Positions 18,040 to 29,327 are shown, counted from the stretch's first letter. The stretch is DNA of 64,000 nucleotides from Denitratisoma oestradiolicum (GCF_902813185.1 NZ_LR778301.1:992001-1056000); one strand, 5' to 3'. Numbers and translations are program-made. The notes: generated by a model not told the origin, from the sequence alone.

Positions 18040-18552
18040 CTACTTCCGGCCGTTGCCTTTTCTGGCGGCCTCGGTCAGGTTGCCCATCAGGGTCTGGCTG
18101 ACCTGGGCCATCTGGGCCAGGGCGCCCTGGGCGTTGTTCATGGCGGTTTTCATCATGTCGGCCATGGGACCGGCGCCTCCCGGCAGGCTCTGAAAGGCGT
18201 TCTGCATGGCCTGGGCCATTTCCTCGCCGCCGCTGGCCAGTTGCTGGCCGAGCAGGCGGGTGAATTCGGTGCGGGCCTCGTTGCCCAGGTCCGCGATTCT
18301 TTTACCGGCCTCGATCACGTGCTGGGCGGTTTCCTGGGCGTGCTGGTTGCGCATCGCGGCCAGTTGCATGGGGTCCTTCGCCTCCAGTTGCGCCTGGGCC
18401 TGGGCCACGCCGTCCTCGAACAGCTTTCGCGCCAGATCGGCCTGGAGCTCGATCATGCGCTGGGAACTGGCCATGGACAGCCGGGCCAGTTCCATGGCGG
18501 CCGCCAGATTCTTTTGCTGCATCTCCGCCAGGGGAGGGACGGGTTTGCTCAT
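18040..18552 (-). CDS. Phasin family protein (polyhydroxyalkanoate granule-associated)
   Basis: The 170-residue, helix-rich, Ala/Gln-rich protein starts at ATG 18552 with AAGGAG at good spacing. The sequence MQQKNLAAAMELARLSMASS and a later TRLLGQQLASGGEEMAQAM stretch fit amphipathic phasin helices, and the basic tail RKGNGRK is common in betaproteobacterial members. Phasins coat polyhydroxyalkanoate granules and control their number and size. No PHA synthase is in the window. It diverges from clpB. Confidence 0.75.
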   Translation of the reverse strand: MSKPVPPLAEMQQKNLAAAMELARLSMASSQRMIELQADLARKLFEDGVAQAQAQLEAKDPMQLAAMRNQHAQETAQHVIEAGKRIADLGNEARTEFTRLLGQQLASGGEEMAQAMQNAFQSLPGGAGPMADMMKTAMNNAQGALAQMAQVSQTLMGNLTEAARKGNGRK

Positions 18553-18631
18553 GGTGATCTCCTTGGGTTGATGAAGGCGTGGTCTGGGCCAACTTTCTGT
18601 TGGCATGAATCGAAGTTTGAGCCTGATGGCG

Positions 18632-18664
18632 CTTGAAAATCACCAGGCAGGCTACAACTATAGC
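18632..18664 (+). promoter_or_regulatory. Possible heat-shock-type promoter upstream of clpB
   Basis: CTTGAAA at 18632-18638 matches the sigma-32 -35 consensus. The matching -10 is poor: only ACAACTATA follows at roughly the right distance. clpB is usually under sigma-32, which is why the -35 deserves mention. Confidence 0.35.
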
Positions 18665-18687
18665 TGCATCGCTTCGAGGAGACCCCC

Positions 18688-21273
18688 ATGCGTCTGGATA
18701 AATTCACCACCAAGTTTCAGCAGGCCCTGTCCGATGCCCAGAGCATCGCCGTGGGCGGCGATCAGCAGTTCATCGAGCCGGTGCATCTGCTGCTGGCCCT
18801 GCTCAACCAGGAGGACGGCGGCACCGCCTCCCTGCTGGCCCGGGCCGGGGGTAACGTGGCCGGTCTCAAGACGTCCCTGCAAAAAGCCATCGAGCGACTG
18901 CCCAGGGTGGAAGGCCATGGCGGTGAGGTCACCATCGGTCGCGACCTGGGCAATTTGCTCAACCTGACGGACAAGGAAGCCCAGAAGCGGGGCGACCAGT
19001 TCATTGCCTCGGAGATGTTCCTGTTGGCCCTGACTAATGACAAGGGCGAGGCCGGCCGCCTGTTGAAGGAGGCGGGTGTGCTGCGGGCACCTCTGGAGAA
19101 GGCCGTGGACGCGGTGCGGGGCGGCCAGAACGTGGGTAGCGCCGACGCCGAAGGGCAGCGGGAATCCCTGAAGAAATACTGCCTGGACCTAACGGAAAGA
19201 GCGCGAGCGGGCAAATTGGACCCGGTGATCGGCCGCGACGACGAAATCCGCCGGACGATCCAGATCCTGCAACGGCGCACCAAGAACAACCCGGTGCTGA
19301 TCGGCGAACCCGGCGTGGGCAAGACCGCCATCGTCGAGGGCTTGGCCCAGCGCATCGTCAATGGCGAGGTGCCCGAGACCCTGAAGGGCAAGAAGGTGCT
19401 GTCCCTGGACATGGCCGCTTTGCTGGCCGGGGCCAAGTACCGGGGCGAGTTCGAGGAGCGCCTGAAGGCCGTGTTGAAGGAGATTGCCCAGGACGAGGGC
19501 CGCATCATCGTCTTCATCGACGAGCTGCATACCATGGTGGGTGCCGGCAAGGCCGAGGGTGCCATGGATGCCGGCAACATGCTGAAGCCGGCCCTGGCCC
19601 GGGGTGAGCTGCACTGCGTCGGCGCCACTACCCTGGACGAATACCGCAAGTACATCGAGAAGGACGCGGCCCTGGAGCGGCGCTTCCAGAAGGTGCTGGT
19701 GGACGAGCCCAGTGTGGAGAGCACCATCGCCATCCTGCGGGGCTTGCAGGAAAAGTACGAGCTGCACCACGGGGTGGATATCACCGACCCGGCCATCGTC
19801 GCCGCGGCGGAACTGTCTCATCGCTACATCACCGACCGCTTTTTGCCGGACAAGGCCATCGACCTGATCGACGAGGCGGCGGCCCGGATCAAGATGGAAA
19901 TCGACTCCAAGCCCGAGGTGATGGACAAGCTGGACCGGCGCATGATCCAACTCAAGATCGAGCGGGAAGCCGTCAAGCGCGAAAAGGACGAGGCCTCGAA
20001 AAAGCGCCTGGCCCTGATCGAGGAAGAGCTACTCAAGCTGCAGAAGGAGTACTCCGACCTGGAGGAAATCTGGAAGGCCGAGAAGGCCCAGGTCCAGGGT
20101 TCCGCCCACATCAAGGAGGAAATCGACAAGCTCAAGGGGCAAATGGCCGAACTTCAAAGGCAGGGAGCCTTCGACAAGCTGGCCGAACTGCAATACGGCA
20201 AGCTGCCCCAGCTCGAAGCCCAGTTGAAGGCCGCGGAAAAATCCGGTGACGGCGCCGCCACGCCCAACAAGCTGCTGCGTACCCAGGTGGGGGCCGAGGA
20301 AATCGCCGAGGTGGTGAGCCGGGCCACGGGCATTCCGGTCTCCAGGATGATGCAGGGGGAGCGGGAAAAGCTGCTCACCATGGAAGACAAGCTCCATGGC
20401 CGCGTGGTGGGCCAGGACGAGGCCGTGCGCCTGGTGTCAGACGCCATCCGCCGTTCCCGGGCCGGCCTCTCCGACGAGAACAAGCCCTACGGCTCCTTCC
20501 TGTTCCTCGGCCCCACCGGCGTGGGCAAGACCGAGCTGTGCAAGACCCTGGCCGAATTCCTGTTCGACGCCGAGGATCACCTGATCCGCATCGACATGAG
20601 CGAGTTCATGGAGAAGCATTCCGTGGCCCGCCTGATCGGTGCGCCCCCGGGTTACGTGGGCTACGAGGAGGGCGGTCACCTGACCGAGCAGGTGCGGCGC
20701 AAGCCCTATTCAGTGATCCTCTTCGACGAGGTGGAGAAGGCCCATCCGGACGTGTTCAACGTGCTGCTGCAAGTGCTGGACGACGGCCGCATGACCGACG
20801 GCCAGGGCCGTACCGTGGATTTCAAGAACACCGTGATCGTGATGACCTCCAACCTGGGCAGTCAGATGATCCAGCAGATGGCCGGCGATGACTATCAGGT
20901 GATCAAGCTGGCGGTGATGGGGGAGGTGAAGACCTTCTTCCGTCCCGAGTTCATCAACCGCATCGACGAGGTGGTGGTGTTCCACGCCCTGGACGAGAGG
21001 AACATCGCCTCCATCGCCCGCATTCAACTGGGCTATCTGGAAAAGCGCATGGCCCGGATGGAAATGAGCCTGGAAGTGGACGACGCGGCCCTGGCGGAAC
21101 TGGCCAAGGCCGGCTTTGATCCGGTGTTCGGCGCCCGGCCCCTGAAGCGGGCGATCCAGGAGCGGATCGAGAATCCCCTGTCCAAGGCCATCCTGGAAGG
21201 TCGCTTCGGTCCCAAGGACCGGGTCCGGGTCAGCGCCAACCCGGCGGGGCACCTGCTGTTCGAGAAAGCCTGA
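18688..21273 (+). CDS. clpB: ATP-dependent disaggregase ClpB
   Basis: ClpB is a hexameric AAA+ chaperone that, with DnaK, pulls proteins out of aggregates in the cytoplasm after heat stress. The 861-residue protein has the N domain (residues 1-150), NBD1 with Walker A GEPGVGKT near 206, the coiled-coil M domain (about 400-525, rich in [22 protein letters not shown] heptads), and NBD2 with GPTGVGKTE near 608 followed by [20 protein letters not shown]. The start follows GAGGAGACCCCC. Length and domain order are typical. Confidence 0.98.
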   Translation: MRLDKFTTKFQQALSDAQSIAVGGDQQFIEPVHLLLALLNQEDGGTASLLARAGGNVAGLKTSLQKAIERLPRVEGHGGEVTIGRDLGNLLNLTDKEAQKRGDQFIASEMFLLALTNDKGEAGRLLKEAGVLRAPLEKAVDAVRGGQNVGSADAEGQRESLKKYCLDLTERARAGKLDPVIGRDDEIRRTIQILQRRTKNNPVLIGEPGVGKTAIVEGLAQRIVNGEVPETLKGKKVLSLDMAALLAGAKYRGEFEERLKAVLKEIAQDEGRIIVFIDELHTMVGAGKAEGAMDAGNMLKPALARGELHCVGATTLDEYRKYIEKDAALERRFQKVLVDEPSVESTIAILRGLQEKYELHHGVDITDPAIVAAAELSHRYITDRFLPDKAIDLIDEAAARIKMEIDSKPEVMDKLDRRMIQLKIEREAVKREKDEASKKRLALIEEELLKLQKEYSDLEEIWKAEKAQVQGSAHIKEEIDKLKGQMAELQRQGAFDKLAELQYGKLPQLEAQLKAAEKSGDGAATPNKLLRTQVGAEEIAEVVSRATGIPVSRMMQGEREKLLTMEDKLHGRVVGQDEAVRLVSDAIRRSRAGLSDENKPYGSFLFLGPTGVGKTELCKTLAEFLFDAEDHLIRIDMSEFMEKHSVARLIGAPPGYVGYEEGGHLTEQVRRKPYSVILFDEVEKAHPDVFNVLLQVLDDGRMTDGQGRTVDFKNTVIVMTSNLGSQMIQQMAGDDYQVIKLAVMGEVKTFFRPEFINRIDEVVVFHALDERNIASIARIQLGYLEKRMARMEMSLEVDDAALAELAKAGFDPVFGARPLKRAIQERIENPLSKAILEGRFGPKDRVRVSANPAGHLLFEKA

Positions 21274-21369
21274 CGGCGGGGCCGCTGGGGGCCATGGTGG
21301 AAAGTTCGGGGGAGGGACGGGCGCTGTCCCGGGAACTTGTGCTGTCAATCCGCAAGTAAGGCTGCCGGA

Positions 21370-21783
21370 TCAGTCCTTGCGCGCCGCCATGAATTCGCCG
21401 AAGCGCTTGTCCTGAGCCTGGATATGCTTGACCAGCCAGACATAAATGAAGTGGCTCAGATCGCCCGGCACATACTGGTCGCCCAGTTCGGCGCGCATCG
21501 CCATGTCATTGGCCTGATGCAGCAGTTGCTGGTGCAATTGTCGATGGGCCTCCAGCTCGGGATAGCCGGCGGCCTCCATCAGGGCCTCCTCGCTGGCGAA
21601 ATGGGTGACCGTGTAAGCGAGCAGCCGGGCGGCGGCGCTCCGGGCAGCGGCTTGGGCGGTGACCTCGTTGCTGCCCAGGCTGTCGTAGATATCGCCGGCG
21701 ATATCGACAAGTTGGCGATGCTCCTGATCGATCAGGGGGATGCCCACGAGGAATTCCGAAATGAACTGGGGCCGATCGTCCAT
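21370..21783 (-). CDS. Bacteriohemerythrin
   Basis: The 137-residue protein is a four-helix bundle with a complete set of diiron ligands: H22, H61, E65, H80, H84, H120 and D125 (motifs IDQEHRQL, THFASEEALM, HRQLH and KHIQAQD). Bacteriohemerythrins bind oxygen reversibly and are thought to deliver or sense it, often in bacteria that live at low or fluctuating oxygen. It is a single-domain protein, not fused to a signalling module, and no chemotaxis gene is adjacent. Confidence 0.93.
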   Translation of the reverse strand: MDDRPQFISEFLVGIPLIDQEHRQLVDIAGDIYDSLGSNEVTAQAAARSAAARLLAYTVTHFASEEALMEAAGYPELEAHRQLHQQLLHQANDMAMRAELGDQYVPGDLSHFIYVWLVKHIQAQDKRFGEFMAARKD

Positions 21784-22078
21784 TCTGCATCTCCTTCAGT
21801 GACGTACCCCTGGGGGGCGAGACTCCCACTCCAGGAAAGCGGGCATGTAAACGGGGGGGATGCTACCACCGCCCAACGACTGGGGATTTGAGGGCGGTCA
21901 ATCGGACAGCATGCCCGGCATGGGCCGGACAGGGAGAGACGACTGGATGTCCAGGCTTGGCCGGAATCGGATACTCAGCGGGACAGTGGGAACGGATCAT
22001 TCTTGGCCTTATGTTGAGCTTCACATAAAGCCAAATCCCGACCATTCATTACAGCGTCCTCGATTGTCCCTGAGCCGG
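21784..22078. other. Intergenic gap with an imperfect inverted repeat
   Basis: No coding frame in this gap looks real. TTGGCCTTATGT (22003-22014) pairs with ACATAAAGCCAA (22023-22034) with one mismatch around an eight-base loop. There is no T-run on either side, so it may be an operator for the hemerythrin gene or a weak terminator for tag. Nothing else was recognised. Confidence 0.4.
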
Positions 22079-22675
22079 TCATTTGTCGCTCGATCGCCTC
22101 TTCATTACCTCGCTATGTCGATAGCATGACGCCAGGTGGTCGTTCACCATTCCCACGGCCTGCATCAGGGAGTAGCAGATGGTGGGGCCGACGAATTTGA
22201 AGCCTCGTTGCCGCAGGTCCCGGCTCAGGGCTTCGGCGGCGGGGGTGGCGACGGGCACCTGTTCCATGCGCTGCCAGTGGTTGGTCAGGGGCTTGCCCTC
22301 GACGAAACGCCACAGGTAGGCGTCGAAGCTGCCGAAGTTCTCCTGAACTTCCAGGAAGGCCTGGGCGTTGCGGATGGCGGATTCGATCTTGAGGCGGTTG
22401 CGCACGATGCCCGGGTCGGCCAGCAGGCGCTGGCGTTCCTGATCGCCGTAGCGTGCGATGGCCTGGGGGTCGAAGCTGTCCAGGGCGCGGCGGTAGTTCT
22501 CCCGTTTTTTCAGGATGGTGATCCAGGACAGGCCGGCCTGGGCGCCTTCCAGCAGCAGGAATTCGAACAGCACCCGGTCGTCGCGTTGGGGGACGCCCCA
22601 TTCCCGGTCGTGATAGTCCCGGTAGAGGGGATCGTCGCCGCACCAGGGGCAGCGGGTCGGTTCATTCAGGCGCAT
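22079..22675 (-). CDS. tag: DNA-3-methyladenine glycosylase I
   Basis: Tag removes 3-methyladenine from alkylated DNA in base-excision repair. The 198-residue protein has the N-terminal zinc-site residues (RCPWCGDDPLYRDYHDREWG region: C9 and H22), catalytic-pocket LLEGAQAGLSW near 41-51, and the second zinc half near the C-terminus (NDHLASC). KFVGPTICYSLMQAVGMVN is a family signature. Its start overlaps the end of the acetyltransferase gene by 10 bases, so the two are probably co-translated. Confidence 0.95.
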   Translation of the reverse strand: MRLNEPTRCPWCGDDPLYRDYHDREWGVPQRDDRVLFEFLLLEGAQAGLSWITILKKRENYRRALDSFDPQAIARYGDQERQRLLADPGIVRNRLKIESAIRNAQAFLEVQENFGSFDAYLWRFVEGKPLTNHWQRMEQVPVATPAAEALSRDLRQRGFKFVGPTICYSLMQAVGMVNDHLASCYRHSEVMKRRSSDK

Positions 22676-25128
22676 GACCGAGGCGCTTTCAAATCCAGGA
22701 TGCCGCAGCGCAGGCCCGGGTCGTCCGGGTGATGGGAGAGGGTGAAGCCCAGGTCGGCGACGAATTTCAGCATGTGGCTGTTCTCCGTCAGGAATTCGCC
22801 GGTCATGTAGCTCATGCCCCGCTGGCGGGCGGTGTCGATCAGGATTTCCATCAGGCGGTGGCCCAGGCCCGTGCCCTGCCAGTCGTCGGCCACGACGATG
22901 GCGAATTCGCAGGATTCGCCGTCCGGGTTGGCGGCGTAGCGCGCCACGCCCACTTCACGGGGGCTGCCGGCCTCGTCGGCCAGGGCCAGGAAGGCCATTT
23001 CCCGGTCGTAGTCGATCTGGGTAAAGCGGACCAGTTGGGCCGGCGACAGTTCGCGGATGCTGTTGAGGAAACGGAAGTAGCGGCTTTCGTTGGACAGCCC
23101 CTGGACGAAGTGCTGTTCCATGTCCGCGTCCTCGGGACGGATGGGGCGGATGCTCACGGTCTGTCCATTGGCGGCACGGAAGCAAAAGCTCAATTGGGAG
23201 GGATAGGGATGGATCGCCATATGATCGTAGGGGCCGGCCCGCGGCGGTAGGGGCGCGATGGTGATGCGGGCGCCTGCCGCCACGGCGCCCTGGTCGTCCA
23301 CGCGCAGGGGATCGATGACGACTTCCCGGAGCCAGGGCAGTTCGCAGACCATCTCGGAGAGCCGGAGCAGCACGGCGGTCAGGGCCTTCGTGGGCAAGTG
23401 CTTCAGGCGGCGGGCGATGGTGTCGCTGCCCAGCATGTCGGCCACCAGAAAATCGTTCAGGGGCGGCAGGGCCACCACCCGGTCGCGTCCGGGTTCGCTC
23501 CCCGGGCCCGGTTCCAGGGTGATGGCGGGGCCGAAGACCGGGTCCCGGGTCATGCCCACCCGCAGGGCTCGGTCAGCGTGGCGGGCGGGAGCCGGGTCGC
23601 CGACGGGAATGTGGAAGGCCCACAGCAGCGCCCGGGTCGAATCGTCGTCGAGGATGCCCTGGCCCAGGGTCAGGGCCGCCTCCACCACCTGCCGGGCCGT
23701 GTCCAGGTCGGGCGGGGCATGGTCGTCGGACATGGCGGCCGGCGCCTGCAACAGCAGTTGCTGGTTGCGGTAATAGGCGGAGATGTGGGCGAACATGTCC
23801 ACCGCCGGTTCCGGGGTGTTGAAGGTGGGAATGCCGGCGCCCCGGAACAGCAGCCGGGCTTCCCGTACCTGTTCCTCGCCCATCCAGCAGGTGAACAGGG
23901 GCTTGTGCTGTCCCCGGCTGACCTCGATGACCACCCGGGCCGCCTGGGTGGGGTCGGACATGGCCTGGGGGGTCAGCATCAGCAGCACCCCGTCCACCCC
24001 GTCGTCCTTCAGGCAGGCAGCGAGGGCGGCGCCGTAGCGGGCCGGGTTCGCGTCGCCGATCAGATCGATGGGATTGGCCCGTGGCCAGAAGGCGGGCAGG
24101 GCCTGATCCAGTCTTTCCAGGGTCTGGGGAGACAGTCGGGCCAGGGGGATGCCGATGTCGGCCGCATGGTCGGCCGCCATGGCGCCGGGGCCGCCGCCGT
24201 TGGTGATGATGGCCAGGCGGTTGCCGCGGGGATGGAAGTGGAAGAACAGGGCCGAGGCGGTGGCGTACATCTGGCCGAGGGTGCGCAGGCGCACCACGCC
24301 GGCGCGGCGCAGGGCCGCGTCGAAGACATCGTCGTCCCCCAGCCGTGCGCCGGTGTGGGAAACCACCGCCTGCTCCCCCGCCGGGTGGCGGCCCGCCTTG
24401 ATCACCAGCACCGGCTTGATCCGGGCCGCGGCCCGGAGCGCGCTCATGAAGCGGCGGGCATTGCGGATGCCCTCGATGTAAAGAAAGATGCACTCGGTGC
24501 GCGGGTCGGAAACCAGATAGTCCAGGGCCTCGCCGAAATCAATGTCGCTCTCGGCCCCCAGGGAAACCACGGCGGAAAACCCCACCTTGTTGGGCAGCGC
24601 CCAGTCCAGGATCGCGGTGCACAGGGCGCCGGACTGGGAGACCAGGGCTACGGTGCCGGGCAGGGCGCCGCCGTGGGCAAAGCTCAGGTTGAGATTGCGG
24701 CCGGGGCGCAGCAGGCCCAGGCAGTTGGGGCCGAGCAGCCGTATGCCATGACGGCGGGCGGCGGCCAGGGTGGCCTGTTCCAGTTGGGCGCCCGCTGGGC
24801 CGGTTTCGCCGAAGCCGGCCGAGAGCAGGACCACGCAACGGACGCCGGCTCGGCCGCAGTCCTGCACCAGGTCCGGCGCCAGCGCGGCCCGGGTGCAGAT
24901 CACGGCCACGTCCACCCGTTCCGGCACCGCCTCGATGGAAGCCAGGGCCGGCAGGCCGAAGATGCGCTGATGGCGGGGATTGACGCAATGGAGCCGGCCC
25001 TCGTAGCCGCCGTCCAGCAGGTTGCGCACCACCGTGGCGCCGATGGAGTCGGGTTTTTCCGACGCGCCGATGATGGCGATGGCGCGGGGTTCGAACAGGG
25101 GGGTGAGGTAATGCTGATCGCTGTGCAT
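22666..25128 (-). CDS. Pat-like protein acetyltransferase: acyl-CoA synthetase (NDP-forming) domains fused to GNAT
   Basis: The 820-residue protein starts at ATG 25128. Its N-terminal CoA-binding domain (FEPRAIAIIGASEKPDSIG, residues 12-30) is followed by succinyl-CoA-ligase-like domains (LGPNCLGL, VSQSGAL, VVSHTGARLGDDDVF), an ATP-grasp-like part, and from about residue 650 a GNAT domain with the acetyl-CoA-binding DWQGTGLGHRLMEIL. This architecture is that of Pat/YfiQ lysine acetyltransferases, which inactivate acetyl-CoA synthetase and other enzymes by acetylation. The SHTG segment resembles that of active ADP-forming synthetases, so synthetase activity cannot be excluded. It overlaps tag by 10 bases and diverges from a methyltransferase gene. 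Confidence 0.85.
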   Translation of the reverse strand: MHSDQHYLTPLFEPRAIAIIGASEKPDSIGATVVRNLLDGGYEGRLHCVNPRHQRIFGLPALASIEAVPERVDVAVICTRAALAPDLVQDCGRAGVRCVVLLSAGFGETGPAGAQLEQATLAAARRHGIRLLGPNCLGLLRPGRNLNLSFAHGGALPGTVALVSQSGALCTAILDWALPNKVGFSAVVSLGAESDIDFGEALDYLVSDPRTECIFLYIEGIRNARRFMSALRAAARIKPVLVIKAGRHPAGEQAVVSHTGARLGDDDVFDAALRRAGVVRLRTLGQMYATASALFFHFHPRGNRLAIITNGGGPGAMAADHAADIGIPLARLSPQTLERLDQALPAFWPRANPIDLIGDANPARYGAALAACLKDDGVDGVLLMLTPQAMSDPTQAARVVIEVSRGQHKPLFTCWMGEEQVREARLLFRGAGIPTFNTPEPAVDMFAHISAYYRNQQLLLQAPAAMSDDHAPPDLDTARQVVEAALTLGQGILDDDSTRALLWAFHIPVGDPAPARHADRALRVGMTRDPVFGPAITLEPGPGSEPGRDRVVALPPLNDFLVADMLGSDTIARRLKHLPTKALTAVLLRLSEMVCELPWLREVVIDPLRVDDQGAVAAGARITIAPLPPRAGPYDHMAIHPYPSQLSFCFRAANGQTVSIRPIRPEDADMEQHFVQGLSNESRYFRFLNSIRELSPAQLVRFTQIDYDREMAFLALADEAGSPREVGVARYAANPDGESCEFAIVVADDWQGTGLGHRLMEILIDTARQRGMSYMTGEFLTENSHMLKFVADLGFTLSHHPDDPGLRCGILDLKAPRSCA

Positions 25129-25187
25129 GGCGGGAAATTCTAGTCCGATGCTTGGTGACCATGACCGGATCGGAGAAAATCGTCCCC

Positions 25188-25730
25188 ATGAACCCACAAC
25201 TTGAACCTTCGCTCTGGGTGCGCCGCTTCGCGCCCCTGATTCCCGCCGGGGGCCAGGTGCTGGACCTGGCCTGCGGTTTCGGACGCCATGCGCGCCTGCT
25301 GGCGCAACTGGGTTATCAGGTGGAAGCGGTGGACCGGGATGCCGAGGCCCTGGCCACCCTGGCGGATATTCCCGGCATCAACGTCTTTCAGGCCGACCTG
25401 GAGGGCGGGGCCTGGCCCTATTACGGCCGCGCCTTCGATGGCGTGGTGGTGACCAACTACCTGTTCCGGCCTCTCATGCCCATGCTGCTCAATCTGCTGG
25501 AGGAGGGCGGGGTGCTGATCTACGAGACCTTCATGATCGGCAACGAACTGCTGGGCAAGCCCGCCAATCCCGCTTTTCTGCTGCGTCCGGGAGAGCTGCT
25601 GAGTCTGACCCACAAGCGCTTTACCGTGGTGGCCTTCGAGCAGGGCCGGGTCGATACGCCGCGTCCGGCGGTGATTCAGCGCATCTGCCTCAAGCGGGGC
25701 AGCGTGCCGCAGGCACTGCCTGGGGGGTAG
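25188..25730 (+). CDS. SAM-dependent methyltransferase
   Basis: The 180-residue class I methyltransferase has motif I VLDLACGFGRHARLLA near residue 24 and EAVDRDAEAL as motif II. The acidic end of the glycine loop and the FDGVVVTNYLFRPL motif IV fit the TehB/UbiE-like small-molecule group. The substrate is unknown. Two in-frame upstream ATGs (25152 and 25161) exist; 25188 has GGAG 12 bases ahead and begins nearest the conserved region, but the choice is uncertain. It stops shortly before the convergent HD-GYP gene. Confidence 0.8.
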   Translation: MNPQLEPSLWVRRFAPLIPAGGQVLDLACGFGRHARLLAQLGYQVEAVDRDAEALATLADIPGINVFQADLEGGAWPYYGRAFDGVVVTNYLFRPLMPMLLNLLEEGGVLIYETFMIGNELLGKPANPAFLLRPGELLSLTHKRFTVVAFEQGRVDTPRPAVIQRICLKRGSVPQALPGG

Positions 25731-25765
25731 CCCGGATATTTCACGAGGCCGGCCCGGGCTAGGTG

Positions 25766-27012
<1,247 letters not shown>

Positions 27013-27016
<4 letters not shown>

Positions 27017-27177
27017 GGGTATGCCTTGTGTAGCGGAAGTCGAATCCTGGTGAGCAGAATTGCCAGCCTACCGCGACAGTCGGCAGTCAGTGCCCGGTGG
27101 GCGGCGAATGCTTCCAGAATCCTGTCCATGATGATGTGCCTGTCCTGAATGCGGTGACGGACATCTTCCCGGACCAT
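27013..27177 (-). CDS. Possible small protein upstream of the HD-GYP gene
   Basis: A 54-codon frame begins MVREDVRHRIQDRHIIMDRI and ends in a TGA that overlaps the HD-GYP start codon (ATGA). The overlap and the fact that it nearly fills the gap to mnmH suggest a coupled leader protein. It resembles no family I know, and only a weak AAGG precedes it, so it may be chance. Confidence 0.3.
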
Positions 27178-27228
27178 GCTTAACGCTGCCTTAACGGATT
27201 GTTGGTGGGACTGGGTGCCAACTGTCGG

Positions 27229-28281
27229 TCATTCGACCCTGACCTCCCGGATTGCCGTCGCCAGGGCCTCAATGCCGACCGGGGAAAGGTCGGCACTGGT
27301 GTAGCGGGGCGCTTGCTGGTAATCCTGAAAGTTGTGGCTCTGGGAGCGCTGGTAAAGAGGGTCGTAGTGCAGTGTCAGCAGTTCCATGACCAGTGTCCGG
27401 AAATCCCCGGCATCCACCAGGGCCTGCCAGCGGGCCAGGGTCTCGTTGCTTTGCAGGCCCTTCAGGTGTCCCAGGCGAGTGCTGAGCCCCTGGGGGGCGG
27501 CCAGGTAATGCTCGTAGTCCCGCAGCAGGAATTCCACCCGGGCTTCGGCCGGTGCGTCGATGAACAGGCAGGGGGCGGCCCGCAGGGCGTCGATCATGGC
27601 GTTGGGCAGATGGATGCTGCCGATGCGGCGGCTTTCCGCCTCGGCATAGACCGGCTGGGTCGGGTCCAGTTGTTCCAGGGCGGCATGGAGCTTGGTCTCG
27701 AAGAATTTTTGCGGCGGCTGGGGACGGTCGGGCAGGGGGCCCAGCACCGAACCCCGGTGGGCGGCCAGTTCCTCCAGGTGCAGCACCTGGGCGCCCTGGC
27801 GTGCCAGGGCCTCCAGCACCCGACTCTTGGCGCTGCCGGTGGGACCTGAAAGGATGCGGAAGGAAAAGCGCCCGGGCAGGGTCTCCAGTTCGCTCACCAC
27901 ATGGTGGCGCCAGGACTTGTAGCCCCCTTCCAGGCGGTGGGCGTTCCAGCCGATTTCCCGCAGGATGTGGGTGAAGGCGCCGCTGCGCTGGCCGCCCCGC
28001 CAGCAGTAGACCAGGGGCTTCCACTCCCTGGGCTGGCCGGCGAAGCGCTCATCCACATGGCGGGCGATGTTGCGGGCGATCAGGGGCGCCCCCATCACCC
28101 GGGCGGCGAAGGGGGACACCTGCTTGTAGAGGGTGCCCACCCGGGCCCGCTCCTCGTCGTCCAGGGCCGGGCAGTTGATCGCGCCGGGGATGTGGTCCTC
28201 GGCGAACTCCGAGGGGGAACGGACGTCGATGATGGCGTCAAACATTCCGAGTTGTGCTACGGTGGCGAGCCCTTTTTTCAT
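27229..28281 (-). CDS. mnmH: tRNA 2-selenouridine synthase
   Basis: MnmH (SelU/YbbB) replaces sulfur by selenium in mnm5s2U at the tRNA wobble position, using selenophosphate. The 350-residue protein has an N-terminal rhodanese domain (FDAIIDVRSPSEF) with catalytic C93 in VYCWRGGQRSGA, and a C-terminal P-loop domain with SGPTGSAKS near 145-153. The start at 28281 leaves only 8 bases to the divergent selD start. A later Met at 28245 (MFDAII) would cut into the conserved N-terminal region. selD supplies its substrate. Confidence 0.94.
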   Translation of the reverse strand: MKKGLATVAQLGMFDAIIDVRSPSEFAEDHIPGAINCPALDDEERARVGTLYKQVSPFAARVMGAPLIARNIARHVDERFAGQPREWKPLVYCWRGGQRSGAFTHILREIGWNAHRLEGGYKSWRHHVVSELETLPGRFSFRILSGPTGSAKSRVLEALARQGAQVLHLEELAAHRGSVLGPLPDRPQPPQKFFETKLHAALEQLDPTQPVYAEAESRRIGSIHLPNAMIDALRAAPCLFIDAPAEARVEFLLRDYEHYLAAPQGLSTRLGHLKGLQSNETLARWQALVDAGDFRTLVMELLTLHYDPLYQRSQSHNFQDYQQAPRYTSADLSPVGIEALATAIREVRVE

Positions 28282-28289
28282 CTGTAGTC

Positions 28290-29327
28290 ATGACTGTCAA
28301 ACTGACCCAATTCTCCCACGGGGGCGGCTGCGGCTGCAAAATTGCGCCCGCCGTGTTGTCCCGCCTGCTGGCGGAATCCCCCCTCAGGACCCTCCCGCCC
28401 GATCTGCTGGTGGGCGTCGAGACCAGCGATGACGCGGCGGTGTACCGGCTCAACGACGAGCAGGCCATCGTCGCCACCACGGATTTCTTCACCCCCATCG
28501 TGGATGATCCCTACGACTTCGGCCGCATCGCCGCCACCAATGCCCTGTCCGATGTGTACGCCATGGGCGGCCGGCCCCTCTTCGCCCTGGCCCTGGTGGG
28601 CATGCCCCTGGACAAGCTGCCAGAGGAGGTGATCCGCCAGATCCTCGCCGGGGGCGAGGCGGTCTGCGCCGCCGCCGGCATTCCCATTGCCGGGGGCCAT
28701 TCCATCGACGTGCTGGAACCCATCTACGGCCTGGTGGGCATCGGCGTCGTGCATCCGGCGCGGATCAAGCGCAACAGCGGCGCCCGGGCCGGCGACGTGC
28801 TGATCCTGGGCAAGCCCCTGGGGGTGGGGGTGCTCTCCGCCGCCCTGAAGAAGGGCCTGCTCTCCGAGGCGGGCTATGCCGAGATGATCCGCTGCACCAC
28901 GCAATTGAATACTCCCGGTGCTGCCCTGGCGGCCATGGAGGGAGTCCATGCCGTTACCGATGTGACGGGCTTCGGCCTGGCCGGTCATCTGCTGGAAATC
29001 TGCCGGGGCTCGGGCCTGGCGGCGGAAGTGGATTTCGAACACCTGCCCTTGATTGCCGAAGCCGTGGCCCATGCCCGGGCCGGCATCGCCACCGGCGCCT
29101 CGGCCCGCAACTGGGCCGGCTACGGGGAACAGGTGAGCCTGCCGGCTGCATGGGAGCCCTGGCGCCAGGCCCTGGCCACCGATCCCCAGACCAGCGGCGG
29201 CCTGCTGGTGGCCTGCGCCCCCGAGTGCGCAGCGGAGGTGCTGGCGTGCTTCCATCAGGAAGGCTTCGGGGAGGCGGCGGAAATCGGTTGCCTGGAGGTG
29301 GGTGAGCCGGGCTTGCGCTTAACGTGA
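28290..29327 (+). CDS. selD: Selenide, water dikinase (selenophosphate synthetase)
   Basis: SelD makes selenophosphate from selenide and ATP for selenocysteine and selenouridine. The 345-residue protein starts at ATG 28290. The N-terminal catalytic motif is HGGGCGCKIAP (C14, C16, K17), so it is the cysteine form; no in-frame TGA is used here. DDAAVYRL, TDFFTPIVDDPYDFG and VTDVTGFGLAGHLLE are family hallmarks. No selA, selB or selenocysteine tRNA is visible, so at least the mnmH use of selenophosphate is supported locally. Confidence 0.97.
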   Translation: MTVKLTQFSHGGGCGCKIAPAVLSRLLAESPLRTLPPDLLVGVETSDDAAVYRLNDEQAIVATTDFFTPIVDDPYDFGRIAATNALSDVYAMGGRPLFALALVGMPLDKLPEEVIRQILAGGEAVCAAAGIPIAGGHSIDVLEPIYGLVGIGVVHPARIKRNSGARAGDVLILGKPLGVGVLSAALKKGLLSEAGYAEMIRCTTQLNTPGAALAAMEGVHAVTDVTGFGLAGHLLEICRGSGLAAEVDFEHLPLIAEAVAHARAGIATGASARNWAGYGEQVSLPAAWEPWRQALATDPQTSGGLLVACAPECAAEVLACFHQEGFGEAAEIGCLEVGEPGLRLT

